A stretch of 64,000 bases of DNA, taken from Elmis aenea (Eukaryota; Arthropoda; Insecta; Coleoptera; Elmidae). Positions 23,862-34,259 of this stretch are shown here, piece after piece; within the stretch, counting starts at the first letter, position 1; every line of letters begins with the position of its first letter. A program made the translations under genes and the position numbers. A model generated the notes under the pieces. That model saw only the letters and a program-made list of their open reading frames with translations. It did no database searches and was not told where the DNA came from. The stretch covers positions 48,273,494-48,337,493 of the forward strand of contig OX393577.1 in the NCBI GenBank assembly GCA_947652605.1. Direction: 5' to 3'.

Positions 23862-24143
23862 CCCTTAACCGCCCAGTGAGCTTTTGCATCGTAACTGCCC
23901 AGTAGTGTCCAATGGACACGCATCTCAAAATCTTCAATATTTCATTAAAATAAAGTAGAAAAACGTTTTTTTTTTATTACACGTAATAAACATTATTATT
24001 TATTAAAACAATTGACACAAATTATGCTTGTTTTGGAATGTTCTAAACAGACAAAGTGATTTCGCAATAAAATAAACTCTTTTGATTCTGTATGCAAATC
24101 AATTTGAAAATGTGTCCGTTGGACACTACTGGGCGGTTAAGGG
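23862..24143. mobile_element. piggyBac-type MITE nested in the hAT
   Basis: The ends CCCTTAACCGCCCAG and CTGGGCGGTTAAGGG are inverted and flanked by TTAA on both sides (23858-23861, 24144-24147), the piggyBac target. Subterminal GTGTCCAATGGACAC and GTGTCCGTTGGACAC are near-palindromes. 282 bp, no coding capacity. Confidence 0.88.
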
Positions 24144-24576
24144 TTAAATAAATACATGTTATACCTATTTCTTCAATTAAGTAAGTGCTTTTTAAATAGG
24201 TAATAAAATATTTTCAGTTGTCAAAATACCTGCAGTTTATATATAGGTACACTCGCTTATATATAATTGTTATACATTTTAATCTTAACAGTAGTTAGTA
24301 CTGATTTTAGTACCTTTCTTTTTAAGAACTTCTGCAATTACACCAAAAATTTAAAACAAAATTGTGTAAATTATCTTCCAATAGAATAATCTATACAAAT
24401 TAAGAATTGGTAGACGTAAAATTACAAACAAAAGTCGGGGATTCCCACAAACACGATTGCATCAGCCTCCTCTGTATAGCGCAAAAGGTGTTACTATCTA
24501 GTTCGTCTTCGGTCGATAAGGGTATATTATTTACTAAAAAGCTAGTTAGTGAGTTTTCTGTTAAATAACCGGCAAA

Positions 24577-25131
24577 ATGAAACGTAGCGGTGATTCAGTT
24601 TCAAATATAACTAAATATTTTCGGAAACCAAATAATGATACACATATTAGCGGTACTGAAGAAACAGATGACGACGACAGTGTAAAAGATAAATCTTATG
24701 AACCTTTAGATTTAGAAAGCGATGATAGTCCTGCACCCCCAGAAATGTTAACAAAAACATCAGAAAAACGAAAAAAAGGAAAAAAAGGAAAGACTAAAAA
24801 AAATTTAAAAGTTGGTGAAACATCAAAACAAGATAGTAAGAACTCCAATGTAATAATAAAAGAAAATCTTCATGAAAAATATTCTACATATTTCGATTTT
24901 AAAATAAATAATGAAAGAGGTGGTGAAAAAACTGCAACATGCCAGTTGTGTAAAAAAAGTAATGCCATCGCAAAAGTGATTAAAATGAAACAATCCAACA
25001 CAAGTGGTCTTAAAAGACATTTAGAAAGATGCCATGCAAAACAATATTCTTTAATGTTTCACAAAAAACGAATACGATAGATCAAATGATGGCTCGCCTG
25101 AGTAGAAATCCCGATAAAGACAGGGAAACGG
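24577..25131 (+). pseudogene. hAT transposase N-terminal part with BED zinc finger
   Basis: ATG at 24577 opens a frame with an acidic, then Lys-rich, leader and a BED-type finger: CQLCKK, followed about 30 residues later by LKRHLERCHAKQY, the Cys/His pairs of the fold. BED fingers bind transposon ends in hAT transposases. The frame stops at 25078-25080, but another frame continues as TIDQMMARLSRNPDKDRETV up to a GTAAGT donor at 25131, so a single-base frameshift near 25065 separates the two. The catalytic core that should follow is absent. Dead copy inside the 23663-26801 element. Confidence 0.8.
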
Positions 25132-25235
25132 TAAGTGTTTTTCCTAAGTTATATTTTTAATAAAAATTATTCATGGCCTTATTAATGGTTAAAATTGTTG
25201 TTTTTTAATAACATAATATGTTCATTATTTGAACG

Positions 25236-25566
25236 GAATAGTCCACAACATGAAAGCGGTAATTGGCGATTAGAAATAGACGCGTATTTATCTGAAAATA
25301 GAGCAGACAGAAATCAAGATATTTTAAAATGGTGGCAAGACCACGAAAAAATCTACCCAAATTTATCAAAAATGGCTCGCGATTTTTTAAGCATCCCAGC
25401 GACTAGTGTACCTGCAGAAAGACTGTTTTCCAAGGCAGGTTTAATTATAAGGAAACATAGAAATCGATTGACAAATGAGTCGGCAAAATCACTACTGTGT
25501 CTAAATTCATGGCTTTCTTGCTCACTTGCTAATGTAATTAAAGAACATATTAATAATGAATTGTAA
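25236..25566 (+). pseudogene. hAT transposase C-terminal dimerisation domain
   Basis: The frame reads DILKWWQDHEKIYPNLSKMA, then ARDFLSIPATSVPAERLFSKAG, then RNRLTNESAKSLLCLNSWL, ending at TAA 25564-25566. This is the hAT family C-terminal dimerisation domain, including the WW and the S-x-P-x-E-R-x-F-S motif, near full length and in one frame. Only about 100 bp separate it from the end of the N-terminal part, so the RNase-H-like DDE core (several hundred residues) has been deleted. This explains why the copy cannot be autonomous. Confidence 0.88.
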
Positions 25567-27269
25567 TTACTTATATATTATAATATTTATCGCTTTATTT
25601 TTCAGTTTTTATTTTAAAAATGTGAAGATATCTTAATTTTGTGTTTTTTTTTTACTAAGTACATAAAATAAAAACAAACTGTTCGTTGAACTGCGTGTGT
25701 TTAATTTAAGGTATAGGTACTAAAAGAATCAGTTTTTGTAAGTACGTGATAAACTTTTGTGTGCAACCACATGCGAAGTGAGTATTTCGCCGCGAAACTA
25801 ACTGGGACTTTTACATTTCAATTTATTATTGAGAACCGTCAAATTGTACAACTGCAAAATTTGTCGTTTCCATATTAGACACTCCTGGCCACCAGGTCGA
25901 TTTAAAATTTTTGAAAGTTAGTAATATTTTTTAATTATCATTAGATAATTTTCACGGTTGCACAAAAAATACTGAGTATTTCATGGCCGCAAATCTTTTT
26001 GACGACCTCTATATTATCTTGTCTCTCAGTACGTTAAAAAGCTAATTTGCAGACTTAATATACAAAATAATTAATTTACATCAGTTCCTATGGTGACATT
26101 TTCCTGTTAATCATCAAACATCAGTCGTATTGCAACACGTAAGTATATAATAATACTCGTATAGCCAATGCATGAATTGTTTCTTATTGCATAACATAAA
26201 AATAAAATATGATTGGGCGAGTTTAGATTATGCAAAATTGTAAAATATAAACGAAAAAACAGGTTGACTGGTCGTCACTACACGAATACTTAAAATAAGT
26301 CATAATGATTATTACCTATCAACACTGCGTATATATTTTCAGTATTGCGATAATAAAAGTAATTTATAACTTCTTAATTATTATTAATACATTTTTACAA
26401 TAATATCTTTTTGCAATAAAATTAATAAAATAATTACAAAAATGTAATTAATATCATGTTTTTATAAATTATAAATATTATTACAATTAAGAAAATATAA
26501 ATGCAAGGTTGATCGGCAATAACTATCAACTATTTTAGTATATAAACATTTGATTACCAACAATAATGAAATAATATGATTATTTACTCTAATAAAACAT
26601 AAAATACAACGTTAAATATTTAAATAACAAATTTTAAAAAAGTCGAGATTCTCGAGTCTCGTCTCGTCTCGTCGAGATCTCGGGTCTTGAAATCTCGTCT
26701 CGCCGCGAATTGTCGAGACGAGAAAAAGTCTAGTCTCGTCTCGACTTTTCGAGACGAGACGAGACGAGATCGAGAAATTTCTCGTCTCGGCGGCATCACT
26801 ACTGATTTGAATGAAAATAATACATATGGCAACATTGTCATTAGCTGTCATCTCTGTTTTCTCGTAATTATTTCTAGTTTGTGTTTTACGATACCCAAAA
26901 GTTTGCAGCTGAAGGCATTCAGTTCGAACAAAAATTGTAAATACCTAAGTAAAAATTGCTGATAAAAAAATGTCTAAACGCAAATCAATGTATGCAATGT
27001 TGCCAATTTTTTTTTTCTTTAAATGGTTCCTGAGGCCATAGGAAGCATGGTACAACATTTTTTTATCAAGATTTTCGACTTATAATTTTACGAAGAACAT
27101 CGTCACGTGTAGCGCTTCCGCCAATTTATACACACCCTGTATAACCGTCATACCGTGTCTATCTTTTCATTTATATTGTGAGCTTATTCAACAAACAAAC
27201 ATATCGTTTTAAATTATTTTCTTAGCTGTTATTTCATTAAGTAATTTTGCTCATTTTTTAAATTCCAAG

Positions 27270-28021
27270 GCTGGGCGCTGACATGCAATTATCAGTTGTG
27301 CAACAGTTTGGTTGCGGAAGTCACTACTACAAAGCGTTTATAAGACAACGCGCTTAGATACAACTGGCGTACAACTGTACATTTCGGCAACTAAACAGTT
27401 TGTGTCTTGACAGCTTGACACAAACTGAACGCGACTTCGTAAAACTGTTTTGTCTCGTACTTATAAGTTTAAATTTCGTCCTCTTTATCATCTCAAGAGC
27501 ACACACCGTACCTAACTCGTAGAAAACCATGTTGAAACCATTGGCGTAGTTAGCCCCAAGGTCCAGGGGGGGCTGCAGCCCCAGATTACTGAGGCTGTGA
27601 ACTAAAAAAAAGCTCCTCTTTTGTTGAATCCAGCCGCGTACTCACAAATTCACGGTTTTTTACGTCAGGGGGGCCTAAAAAAAATATTGTTTTACAAAAC
27701 ACAAACAATAAATGTTCGTAAATTATTTAATTTAGGGAGTAGAACTTTAAACGAAATGGTTTTTGTGTCGAGTACGATTATGTAGGGCTACTTGGGACAG
27801 TTTCAACATCTAAAACCGTGTAGGCCAGGGGGGGCTAATGAGGACCCAGGGGGGGCTTAGCCCCCCCTGGTCCCCCCATAACTACGCCAATGGTTGAAAC
27901 CAAACAATTTAATTGCATGTGTGCTTGCATCTATGTGACTCCTGCATACCTATGTGAGCGCAATTTAGCCATTCGCGGATCAAACTGTTGTAGAATTGAT
28001 TATTGCATGTCAGCGCCTAGC
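27270..28021. repeat. TIR element GCTGGGCGCTGACATGC, carrying a nested MITE
   Basis: GCTGGGCGCTGACATGCAAT at the left and ATTGCATGTCAGCGCCTAGC at the right are inverted copies. A diverged second copy lies at about 51486-51720 (CACACACCGTAGAAATCC, TGTGCTTGCATCTATGTG, TTTAGCCATTCGCGGACC). No clear target duplication; superfamily unknown. Interrupted by the MITE at 27539-27892. Confidence 0.65.
27539..27892. mobile_element. hAT-type MITE, CATTGGCGTAGTTA ends
   Basis: The inverted ends are CATTGGCGTAGTTA and TAACTACGCCAATG. The perfect 8-bp duplication GTTGAAAC (27531-27538, 27893-27900) is confirmed by the empty site in the sister repeat at 51581-51588. Subterminal G/C runs (CCAGGGGGGGCT, AGCCCCCCCTGG) are also inverted. 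354 bp, non-coding. Confidence 0.92.
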
Positions 28022-29444
28022 ATTAAGGAATCAAATGGTTCAAAAATTTAAGAGTTGTCATAATAATATTTGGAAATATTTTTATACAAAGCTCATTAGA
28101 TGTAAAATAAAGATAACATGGTCTAAAAATTGAAAGCACTGAAAACCTTATTGAAAAATATCGCAAATTAGCAAAATTGCTATTTTACAATGGTTAAGAC
28201 AATATTCACTACATTAATTTGTTTTTAAAATAATGAATACTATTTTTAGACGCTAATTTGTAAATCTGTAAATCTTATCAATGTACTAAATGTACTAAAA
28301 GTAGCTACATGTGTGGAAAATTAAATAGGTAAATAGTTTTTCAACAGCACAGCTTAACAACACGTTTTTTTCAAACGCACAAAATTAGCAAAAAATACGT
28401 ATTAGGGTTTTTTATTTGGAATAAAAACAGTTCCAATTTGTTTTTATGACAAATTGCACGAAAACTATTATATTTATGAAAACCGAACAGTTGTGCCCTC
28501 GACTATTTGTTAATATTCGGTAATCATTTTTTTATGGATATAATACCCATATATACTTAAATTAAGCAACAAAGTGCCTTTGAAAAGAACAAATCTAGGT
28601 GGTCCTGAGACCACCTTCGTGATGGCTAACACTATATTAATAGTTGTTGTACCAAGATACTATCATCCAGATGGCTATAATTCATCTACCATTTTCGGTA
28701 CTTATATTAAATCTGTTTTATGATCATAGCAAATTTATTTCAATTCGAGCTTAGGGAACGCCAAAAACTGCATCATACACTTTTCTTACATCTCCTCAAA
28801 GTAAGACAAAATCGAATATCACTAAAAAAATCCAAGTGGACAGTTTTAGTTATTGAAAACTATCAACAACATTAAAAAAAATATTGTGTCCTTGTGCAAT
28901 ATCGTAATAACATAAAATTGTTTTTTGAATTCGTTAATCATGCGATCGAAACAATATCTGTCAAACTAATACCAATAAAAGAGCAAAATTCGAAGGATTA
29001 TATTCCACGATAAGTCAACAGACGCCACATATGGATCTATCTTTGATTGTAAATATATAAATTAAACTTTCTATACTTATCTCTAAAGCTTCTTATTTTA
29101 TTGTCAGCGATTATTTAAAACAGTTGTAACATTTGTCAGATACACATAGCGTAGTAGATATAGTACATGTTGGTGTTGTAATCCATTCATGAATACAGTA
29201 GGTGTTGCATTAGACCGCAGTCGAAATAAACTCATCAGACGGTGCCAAAAATTACTCATCTGCTGTTATTAATCTTATTTATGTTTGTTTTGTGCATTTT
29301 TGACTTATATCTACACCTACTTGATAATTATAATCGCCGAACGTATCTACTACTAGGTACATCTTATTGCACAATTTGACTGAATGTGAATATGTCTTCT
29401 TAGTGGCATGAGATAGACGGAATGAGCCATGGTGCATTTAGTTG
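28022..29444. other. AT-rich intergenic stretch, no gene seen
   Basis: GGTGGTCCTGAGACCACC at about 28600 is a short perfect hairpin with no poly-T tail or context to name it. Nothing else recognised. Confidence 0.4.
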
Positions 29445-30911
29445 ATGGGACCCTCAAGAAAGGAATTTTAATTAAATTTTAACCTATTTTATATTTCCCG
29501 GGAAATACTTATTGTCCCGGGGAATCCCGCGATATTTAAAAAAAATTATTTTCGTTTATTTTTTGTTAGGATCTTCATAATATTATAACTTTATGTTATA
29601 TATTACTAGGCGATTCTCTTTTATCAATTACAGACTACTCGCGCTCCGCGCTCGCTCCCGGCGGACGTTCTCAGACGTTCAATTACAGACTACTCGCGCT
29701 CCGCGTTCGCGCTCGGCGGACGTTTCCGGCCGTTCCCGGGCATTTCCGGCCGTTCTTTATACGACGTTTGATCCGTTAGGTCCTAAATAGTAACTGTGCA
29801 AAATTTGGTCCCGATCGGCCAACGGACCTAGGATTCTATAGCGAACAAACAAACACACAAACAAACACAAACAAGCTCTATTATATACTAGGCGATTTAC
29901 CCGGCGTTGCACGGGTGATTACAATTCTCTTTTATCAATCACAGACTACTCGCGCTCCGCGCTCGCGCCCGGCGGACGTTCCCAAACGTTCAATTACAGA
30001 CTACTGGCGCTCCGCGCTCGCGCTCGGCGGACGTTTCCGGCCGTTCCCGGGCATTTCCGGCCGTTCTTTATACGGCGTTTGATCCGTCAGGTCCTAAATA
30101 GTAACTGTGCCAAATTTGGTCCCGATCGGTCAACGGACCTAGGATTCTATAGCGAACAAACAAACACACAAACAAACAAACAAGCTCTTTTATATATATG
30201 TATAGATAGATAACATAATTTATCAAATTTTTTTATAAATATTTGAACTAACATTAAATTATGAAAAAACTTTATTATTATATATATATTATTATAAAAA
30301 TAGTTTTTCTGCTTTAGAAAAACAAATTATGTACACCCGTAGTATGTGTTGAGAAAGCCCGGTCTCCAAGTTTATATAATCAAAATACGTTTACAGTTTT
30401 ATTTTTGTGTACCCCGGTGATGCCCAGCAAAATACGATGTCTCTTTGCTGCTAGATGCTCTCAAGACAATTCCACCCACATCAATAGAGTAGAGACTGAG
30501 AAAGCATTTTATGCGGCAGAACTTTCTGTTAATAAATTAAGAATAAGACTAATTGTATAAGAGACTGAAGCATAGATCACCTTTGTTTTCTTATCATTCT
30601 TATCATTCATATTAAAAATTATGTTTAATTTTTTTAAATAACTAAAATTGCAATAAAAAATTAATATTTTTGAAATGTTTGTTTCTCTCATCAATATTAT
30701 TTTATTATTAATAATAATCATGGAGTAAAATGTATTTACTAACTTGAAGTTGTTTTTAAGTAATAAACTACTCTCTTTCTTTTTCGAATTGTTTATTTTA
30801 AATTATTGACATATTGTATTACTTCCCGGAATCCCGGGAAATACCGGGAAGTAGGCCAATTGCTTCCCGGAATCCCGGTACAAGAAAAAGTGTCAAATAT
30901 GAGAAACCCTA
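29445..30911. mobile_element. hAT element with TCCCGGGAA repeat ends (family G), interrupted copy
   Basis: The right end CCGGGAAGTAGGCC...AAACCCTA and left block TATTTTATATTTCCCGGGAA match, in reverse orientation, the 44850-45597 element. The left terminus is worn and no duplication is clear, so the start is approximate. A tandem of GC-rich LINE-tail sequence (29604-30197) is inserted in it. Confidence 0.65.
29604..30197. repeat. Two tandem copies of an RTE-like/SINE-like 3' tail, GC-rich
   Basis: Copy 1 (29604-29883) and copy 2 (29887-30197) both contain CAGACTACTCGCGCTCCGCG twice, CGTTTCCGGCCGTTC, TTTGGTCCCGATCGG, CCTAGGATTCTATAGCG and an AACAAACAAACA tail. Copy 2 opens with ACTAGGCGATTTACCCGGCG. 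The AACAAACA tail after GATTCTATAGCGAAC is typical of RTE-type LINE/SINE 3' ends in insects (inference). The 65-codon frame here is a repeat artefact. Confidence 0.75.
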
Positions 30912-31892
30912 GTGGTTTCACCTTATTCAAGTGGCACATAAATATAATTACATTTTCCTATTGACGAAAGCAGCGCGAAGCTCTTTAGAAATTAAGTTTA
31001 TTTATAAAATGAAGTCAAATCTGACGAGAAAAGTGTTTTTAATGATGATACGTACATGAACTTGCATGTAGTATTTATATTTAAAAAAAAAGTTGCCCAA
31101 TACAAAACGTACTGTAATAAAACCAACATTTCTTAGTGCAAGGAACAATTTTGGATACAAAAAAATTAGTAAATGCAACAGTTTTTTGAGTCATCTAAAC
31201 TCACAAAACCGCACACTATTCTAATAACTCACTGCTGCTCGATTATACATATTTTATGAACAATTGATTTATATCGCCATCTACCCAAAGGCAGTTTGTA
31301 TATTTTGCACGTTGTAAAAAGATTTTGCAGCGTCATTTAAGCTAATTCCTTTAATACAGCAGCTGATTGTCAGTACACTGTACGTGATTTACTATGATGC
31401 ACCTTTTGATGGAGAATCATGCGCTCCAGTCGCTAAAATACGTCATCCATTCAAATGCGTCAATACGTTTTAAAAGCATTTAACCGAAAACTTAAAACAA
31501 ATTTGGCGGAGAACATTGAAACACTGTTAAAATACTAAAGAACTTTTTAACTAAATAAGTTCATTGTTCTCAATTATCAACATAATTGTAGTTAACTCGT
31601 TTTTATAATAAATTATTCAAAAAGGCACGCACCTCGTTATTTTCCCACAAAAGGAAGTACATACTATATCCACATTCATGGAAATACATTTGGAATAATT
31701 ATTTTTCATATCTAGTGGATAAACCAAGAGATAACTAATTTGTACGATGGCGGAGTGGTAATTTAAAATCCTTCGTGTCAATAGCGCCAAACAAAAAATA
31801 ATCTGAAATATATTTTAAAAGTGCGTGTTGGCTGTTTAAAATAACATTAATTTAATTAAGAAACCATCGTCTTGTGTTGTATAATAGCTTTA
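30912..31892. other. Intergenic stretch, nothing recognised
   Basis: No exon, RNA gene or repeat pair recognised. Confidence 0.4.
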
Positions 31893-31894
31893 TA

Positions 31895-32798
31895 CAGGGT
31901 GTTTGAAATTCGAGTTTAAGCATGGGGATCTCGCTTATTATAATAGCTAGAGTATAGGTTTACATTTGGCAAAGTTGCTAAATTCGATGCTTATTGATAA
32001 TCCAAAGAAAAATTGGAAAAATCCGAGAAAATTAGGAAAAACTGGAAAATACGATTTTTGTAAATCGTTTATAACTCCTTTGGAGTTTGAAATATTTTAA
32101 ATGTATAAAAAAGTTGCCGAAGCAACTTTTTAAGCCGAATCGGATAGTGGTCACAAATTTTTCCTAGATCGATTCGTTTTTGTTTTAGACAACCAACTTT
32201 GTTTTTTCTTATGGGCAGCATATCGCGTTTTTCTTCGTTATTAAAGTTCATTTTTACGACTAACGGGCCTTCAAAATTTTTAGTTTGTTGATTGGTTGTC
32301 ATGGAAACAACATAAACTACAATGACCGGCCAACCTGATTTATAATTGTTTAAAACGTATTTTTTGAAATTTGACAATGAACAAAAAGTAAAATATCATG
32401 TGTGTTACATCAATGGATTCAGAAAAATAAATGCTATTTGATTATGTAAATAGCACAAATTGCGCCCATAAGAAAAAATAAAGCTGGTTGTCATAAAACA
32501 AAAACGAATCGATCTAGAAAAAATTTGTGACCACCATTCGATTCGGCTTGAAAAGTTGCTTCGGCAATGTTTTTACACATTTGAAATATTTCATACTCCA
32601 AAGGAGTTATAGACGATTTTCAAAAATCGTATTTTCCAGTTTTTCCCAATTTTCTCGGATACCGTTTGAGATATTTCCAATTTCTCTTTGGATTATTAAT
32701 GAGCACCAAATTTAGCACCTTTGCCAAATTTAAACCTATACTTTAGCTATTATAATAAGCGAGATCCCCATGCTTAAACGCGAATTTCAAACACACTG
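31895..32798. mobile_element. TA-flanked CAGGGTGTTTG foldback element (family 3)
   Basis: TACAGGGTGTTTGAAATTCG and CGAATTTCAAACACACTGTA are the ends, TA outside. Inverted arms of over 300 bp run through GGGGATCTCGCTTATTATAA, TAACTCCTTTGGAGT and CGATTCGTTTTTGTTTTAG-like blocks. The short loop lies near 32300. A diverged one-sided relative is at about 44600 (AACATGGCGATCTCGCTTAG). No coding capacity. Confidence 0.88.
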
Positions 32799-33098
32799 TA
32801 CATATAATACTCATTAAATAAGAAAATCGATAATTGGTAGTCTAAAAGTTAATATAAACAAAGATAATATTCCTGGATCAATTTAAAATTCATGGCGGTA
32901 ATGATAGCGTTACGTACCAGCGTCCTAAAAATAGGCACCAATACCTAGTTGTTTACTTGTATGATCAGGTATAACAAAAAAAAATATTCGTGGGATAAGC
33001 TTATTTAAACCTTTTTAAAGCACACTTACACTATAAACCTTAACAAAATTAATTTATAACAATAAATTAAAAGTATGTGTGATGCGATGATACAGGTA

Positions 33099-33530
33099 CA
33101 GGGTGTCAGGTTTGGCAAATTTCGATGTTTTTATAGGGAATCTCGGTAACTCAGTGGTTTCCAACCTGTGGGGCGCGCCCCTCTAAGGGGGGCCGAGACT
33201 ATTGCAAGGAGAGCGCGCAGCTGTTACCAAAATATCATTTTTGAATACAAACACACAAAAAGAACTTTGTTTATACAGAATATGGTATATTGTTTTGTAG
33301 CCCATTAAATAATTATTATATCAGGATAACTAGTATCTATGAAATTAGATTGTTACGAAAAGTGAGACGGGCGCAATTTTTTTTAATGAAACAGGGGGGC
33401 GGAGGTACAAAAAGGTTGAAAACCACTGCGGTAACTATAAGAGGTATCAAAAAACGGACCGCGCTTCCTCGATCTCTTTTTTCGAGAAAAAGTTGATGGT
33501 GAAAACTAAGGCTTATGTCATTAAAAATAT
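33099..33530. mobile_element. Left part of a family 1 CAGGGTG MITE, split by a hAT-like MITE
   Basis: TACAGGGTGTCAGG then TTTGGCAAATTTCGATG and GGGAATCTCGGTAACT match the left arm of 266-864. After the insertion (33152-33428) it resumes with CGGTAACTATAAGAGG and AAAAAACGGACCGCGC. The right half is missing. Confidence 0.85.
33152..33428. mobile_element. hAT-type MITE with CAGTGGTTTCCAACC ends
   Basis: The inverted ends are CAGTGGTTTCCAACCT and AGGTTGAAAACCACTG. The perfect 8-bp duplication CGGTAACT (33144-33151, 33429-33436) is confirmed by the single site at 303-310 in the sister element. The ends are of the widespread hAT-Charlie/MER-like type. 277 bp, non-coding. Confidence 0.92.
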
Positions 33531-33637
33531 ACCTGGTAAAACAAACTGTCATTTTTTTGTTTTAACGATAATTTGACAGAAATAATCACGTTTAATTGTC
33601 GATTGAATTTTCGATGTGAAAAATTAGTTAGTTTAAC

Positions 33638-33999
33638 CAGGGCTTTAAACCGGAACTAAACCGAAAACCGAAAACTGAAAACCGGAGCTGAACCAAAAAA
33701 AAAATCGGTTTATTTCGGTTCGGTCCAAGTTCAACAAACACGCGCCTTTCGTTTTTATATGTTTCGTTTAATAAATTACATTATTATCATTTGTTGTATA
33801 CTTCTACTTCTAATTATTATACCTTATTATTACCTATACCAAAGAAAAACATTAAAAAAATTAATCACTCGGAGCTGAACTGAATATCGAAAAAAACCGT
33901 TATTTTTTCCGGAACGAAAACCGGAACCGAACTGATATATATTTTTTTAATTGAACCGCAACGAAAACCGAAACGAAAAAATAACGGTTCGAAGCTCTG
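33638..33999. mobile_element. Non-autonomous hAT MITE with CCGGAAC/CCGAAAC repeat ends (family A)
   Basis: Starts CAGGGCTTTAAACCGGAAC and ends AACGGTTCGAAGCTCTG. The flanks AGTTTAAC and GTTTTAAC agree in 6 of 8. Same repeat family as the otk-intron element at 1283-2369 but only 362 bp. Confidence 0.85.
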
Positions 34000-34101
34000 G
34001 TTTTAACCAACAGTATTTTTCAGTTGCATAAGTTTAAAAAAAATAATAATTGAGGATTGGCAGATTATTCTAGATGTAAAATATCACGTGCGTTTTTTGA
34101 T

Positions 34102-34125
34102 CTAACCTAACCTAACCTAACCTAA
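34102..34125. repeat. Short CCTAA tandem (interstitial telomere-type motif)
   Basis: About five units of CTAAC, the complement of TTAGG, the ancestral arthropod telomere repeat. Too short to be telomeric; may be an interstitial relic or chance repeat. Confidence 0.6.
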
Positions 34126-34259
34126 TTCAACTGATTTATTGATTCCATCATTTTTGAATGGTTGTAGATATACATACATATACATACATTTATGTATTTT
34201 TATACACTTTTATAGCATAATATAGCAATAAAGATTTGTTCAAACATTTTCTCTTAAAA

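Larger units (their letters stand above)
23663..26801 (+). mobile_element. hAT transposon with GAGACGA repeat ends and transposase remnants (family F)
   Basis: The ends TAGTGATGCCGCGAGACGAG and CTCGTCTCGGCGGCATCACTA are inverted. The 8-bp duplication CTGATTTG (23655-23662, 26802-26809) is confirmed by the empty site at 13116-13123. The subterminal arrays of GAGACGAGAC/CTCGTCTCG extend about 150 bp inward at both ends. Inside are a BED-finger reading frame, a hAT dimerisation-domain reading frame and a piggyBac-type MITE (23862-24143). The middle of the transposase is missing. The short non-autonomous relative at 49048-49403 has the same ends. Confidence 0.92.
23394..27139. mobile_element. TA-flanked CAGGGTGTG MITE (family 2), copy split by a hAT
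   Basis: TACAGGGTATGTAAAAATTG at 23392 and CCAATTTATACACACCCTG before TA at 27140 are the ends. The left part (23394-23654) and right part (26810-27139) match the intact copy at 12843-13461 almost base for base. They are separated by the 3.1-kb hAT at 23663-26801, whose target CTGATTTG is duplicated. Confidence 0.92.

Noticed and set aside
26612..26962. Three overlapping Arg/Ser/Glu-rich frames
   Set aside because: Both strands are open because the GAGACGA array lacks stops; not genes.
23388..27142. Composite transposon moved as one unit
   Set aside because: The outer MITE has an intact empty sister copy at 12843, showing that the hAT was inserted secondarily.
28598..28616. GGTGGTCCTGAGACCACC hairpin as a regulatory RNA
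   Set aside because: Short palindrome without transcription signals or a conserved context.
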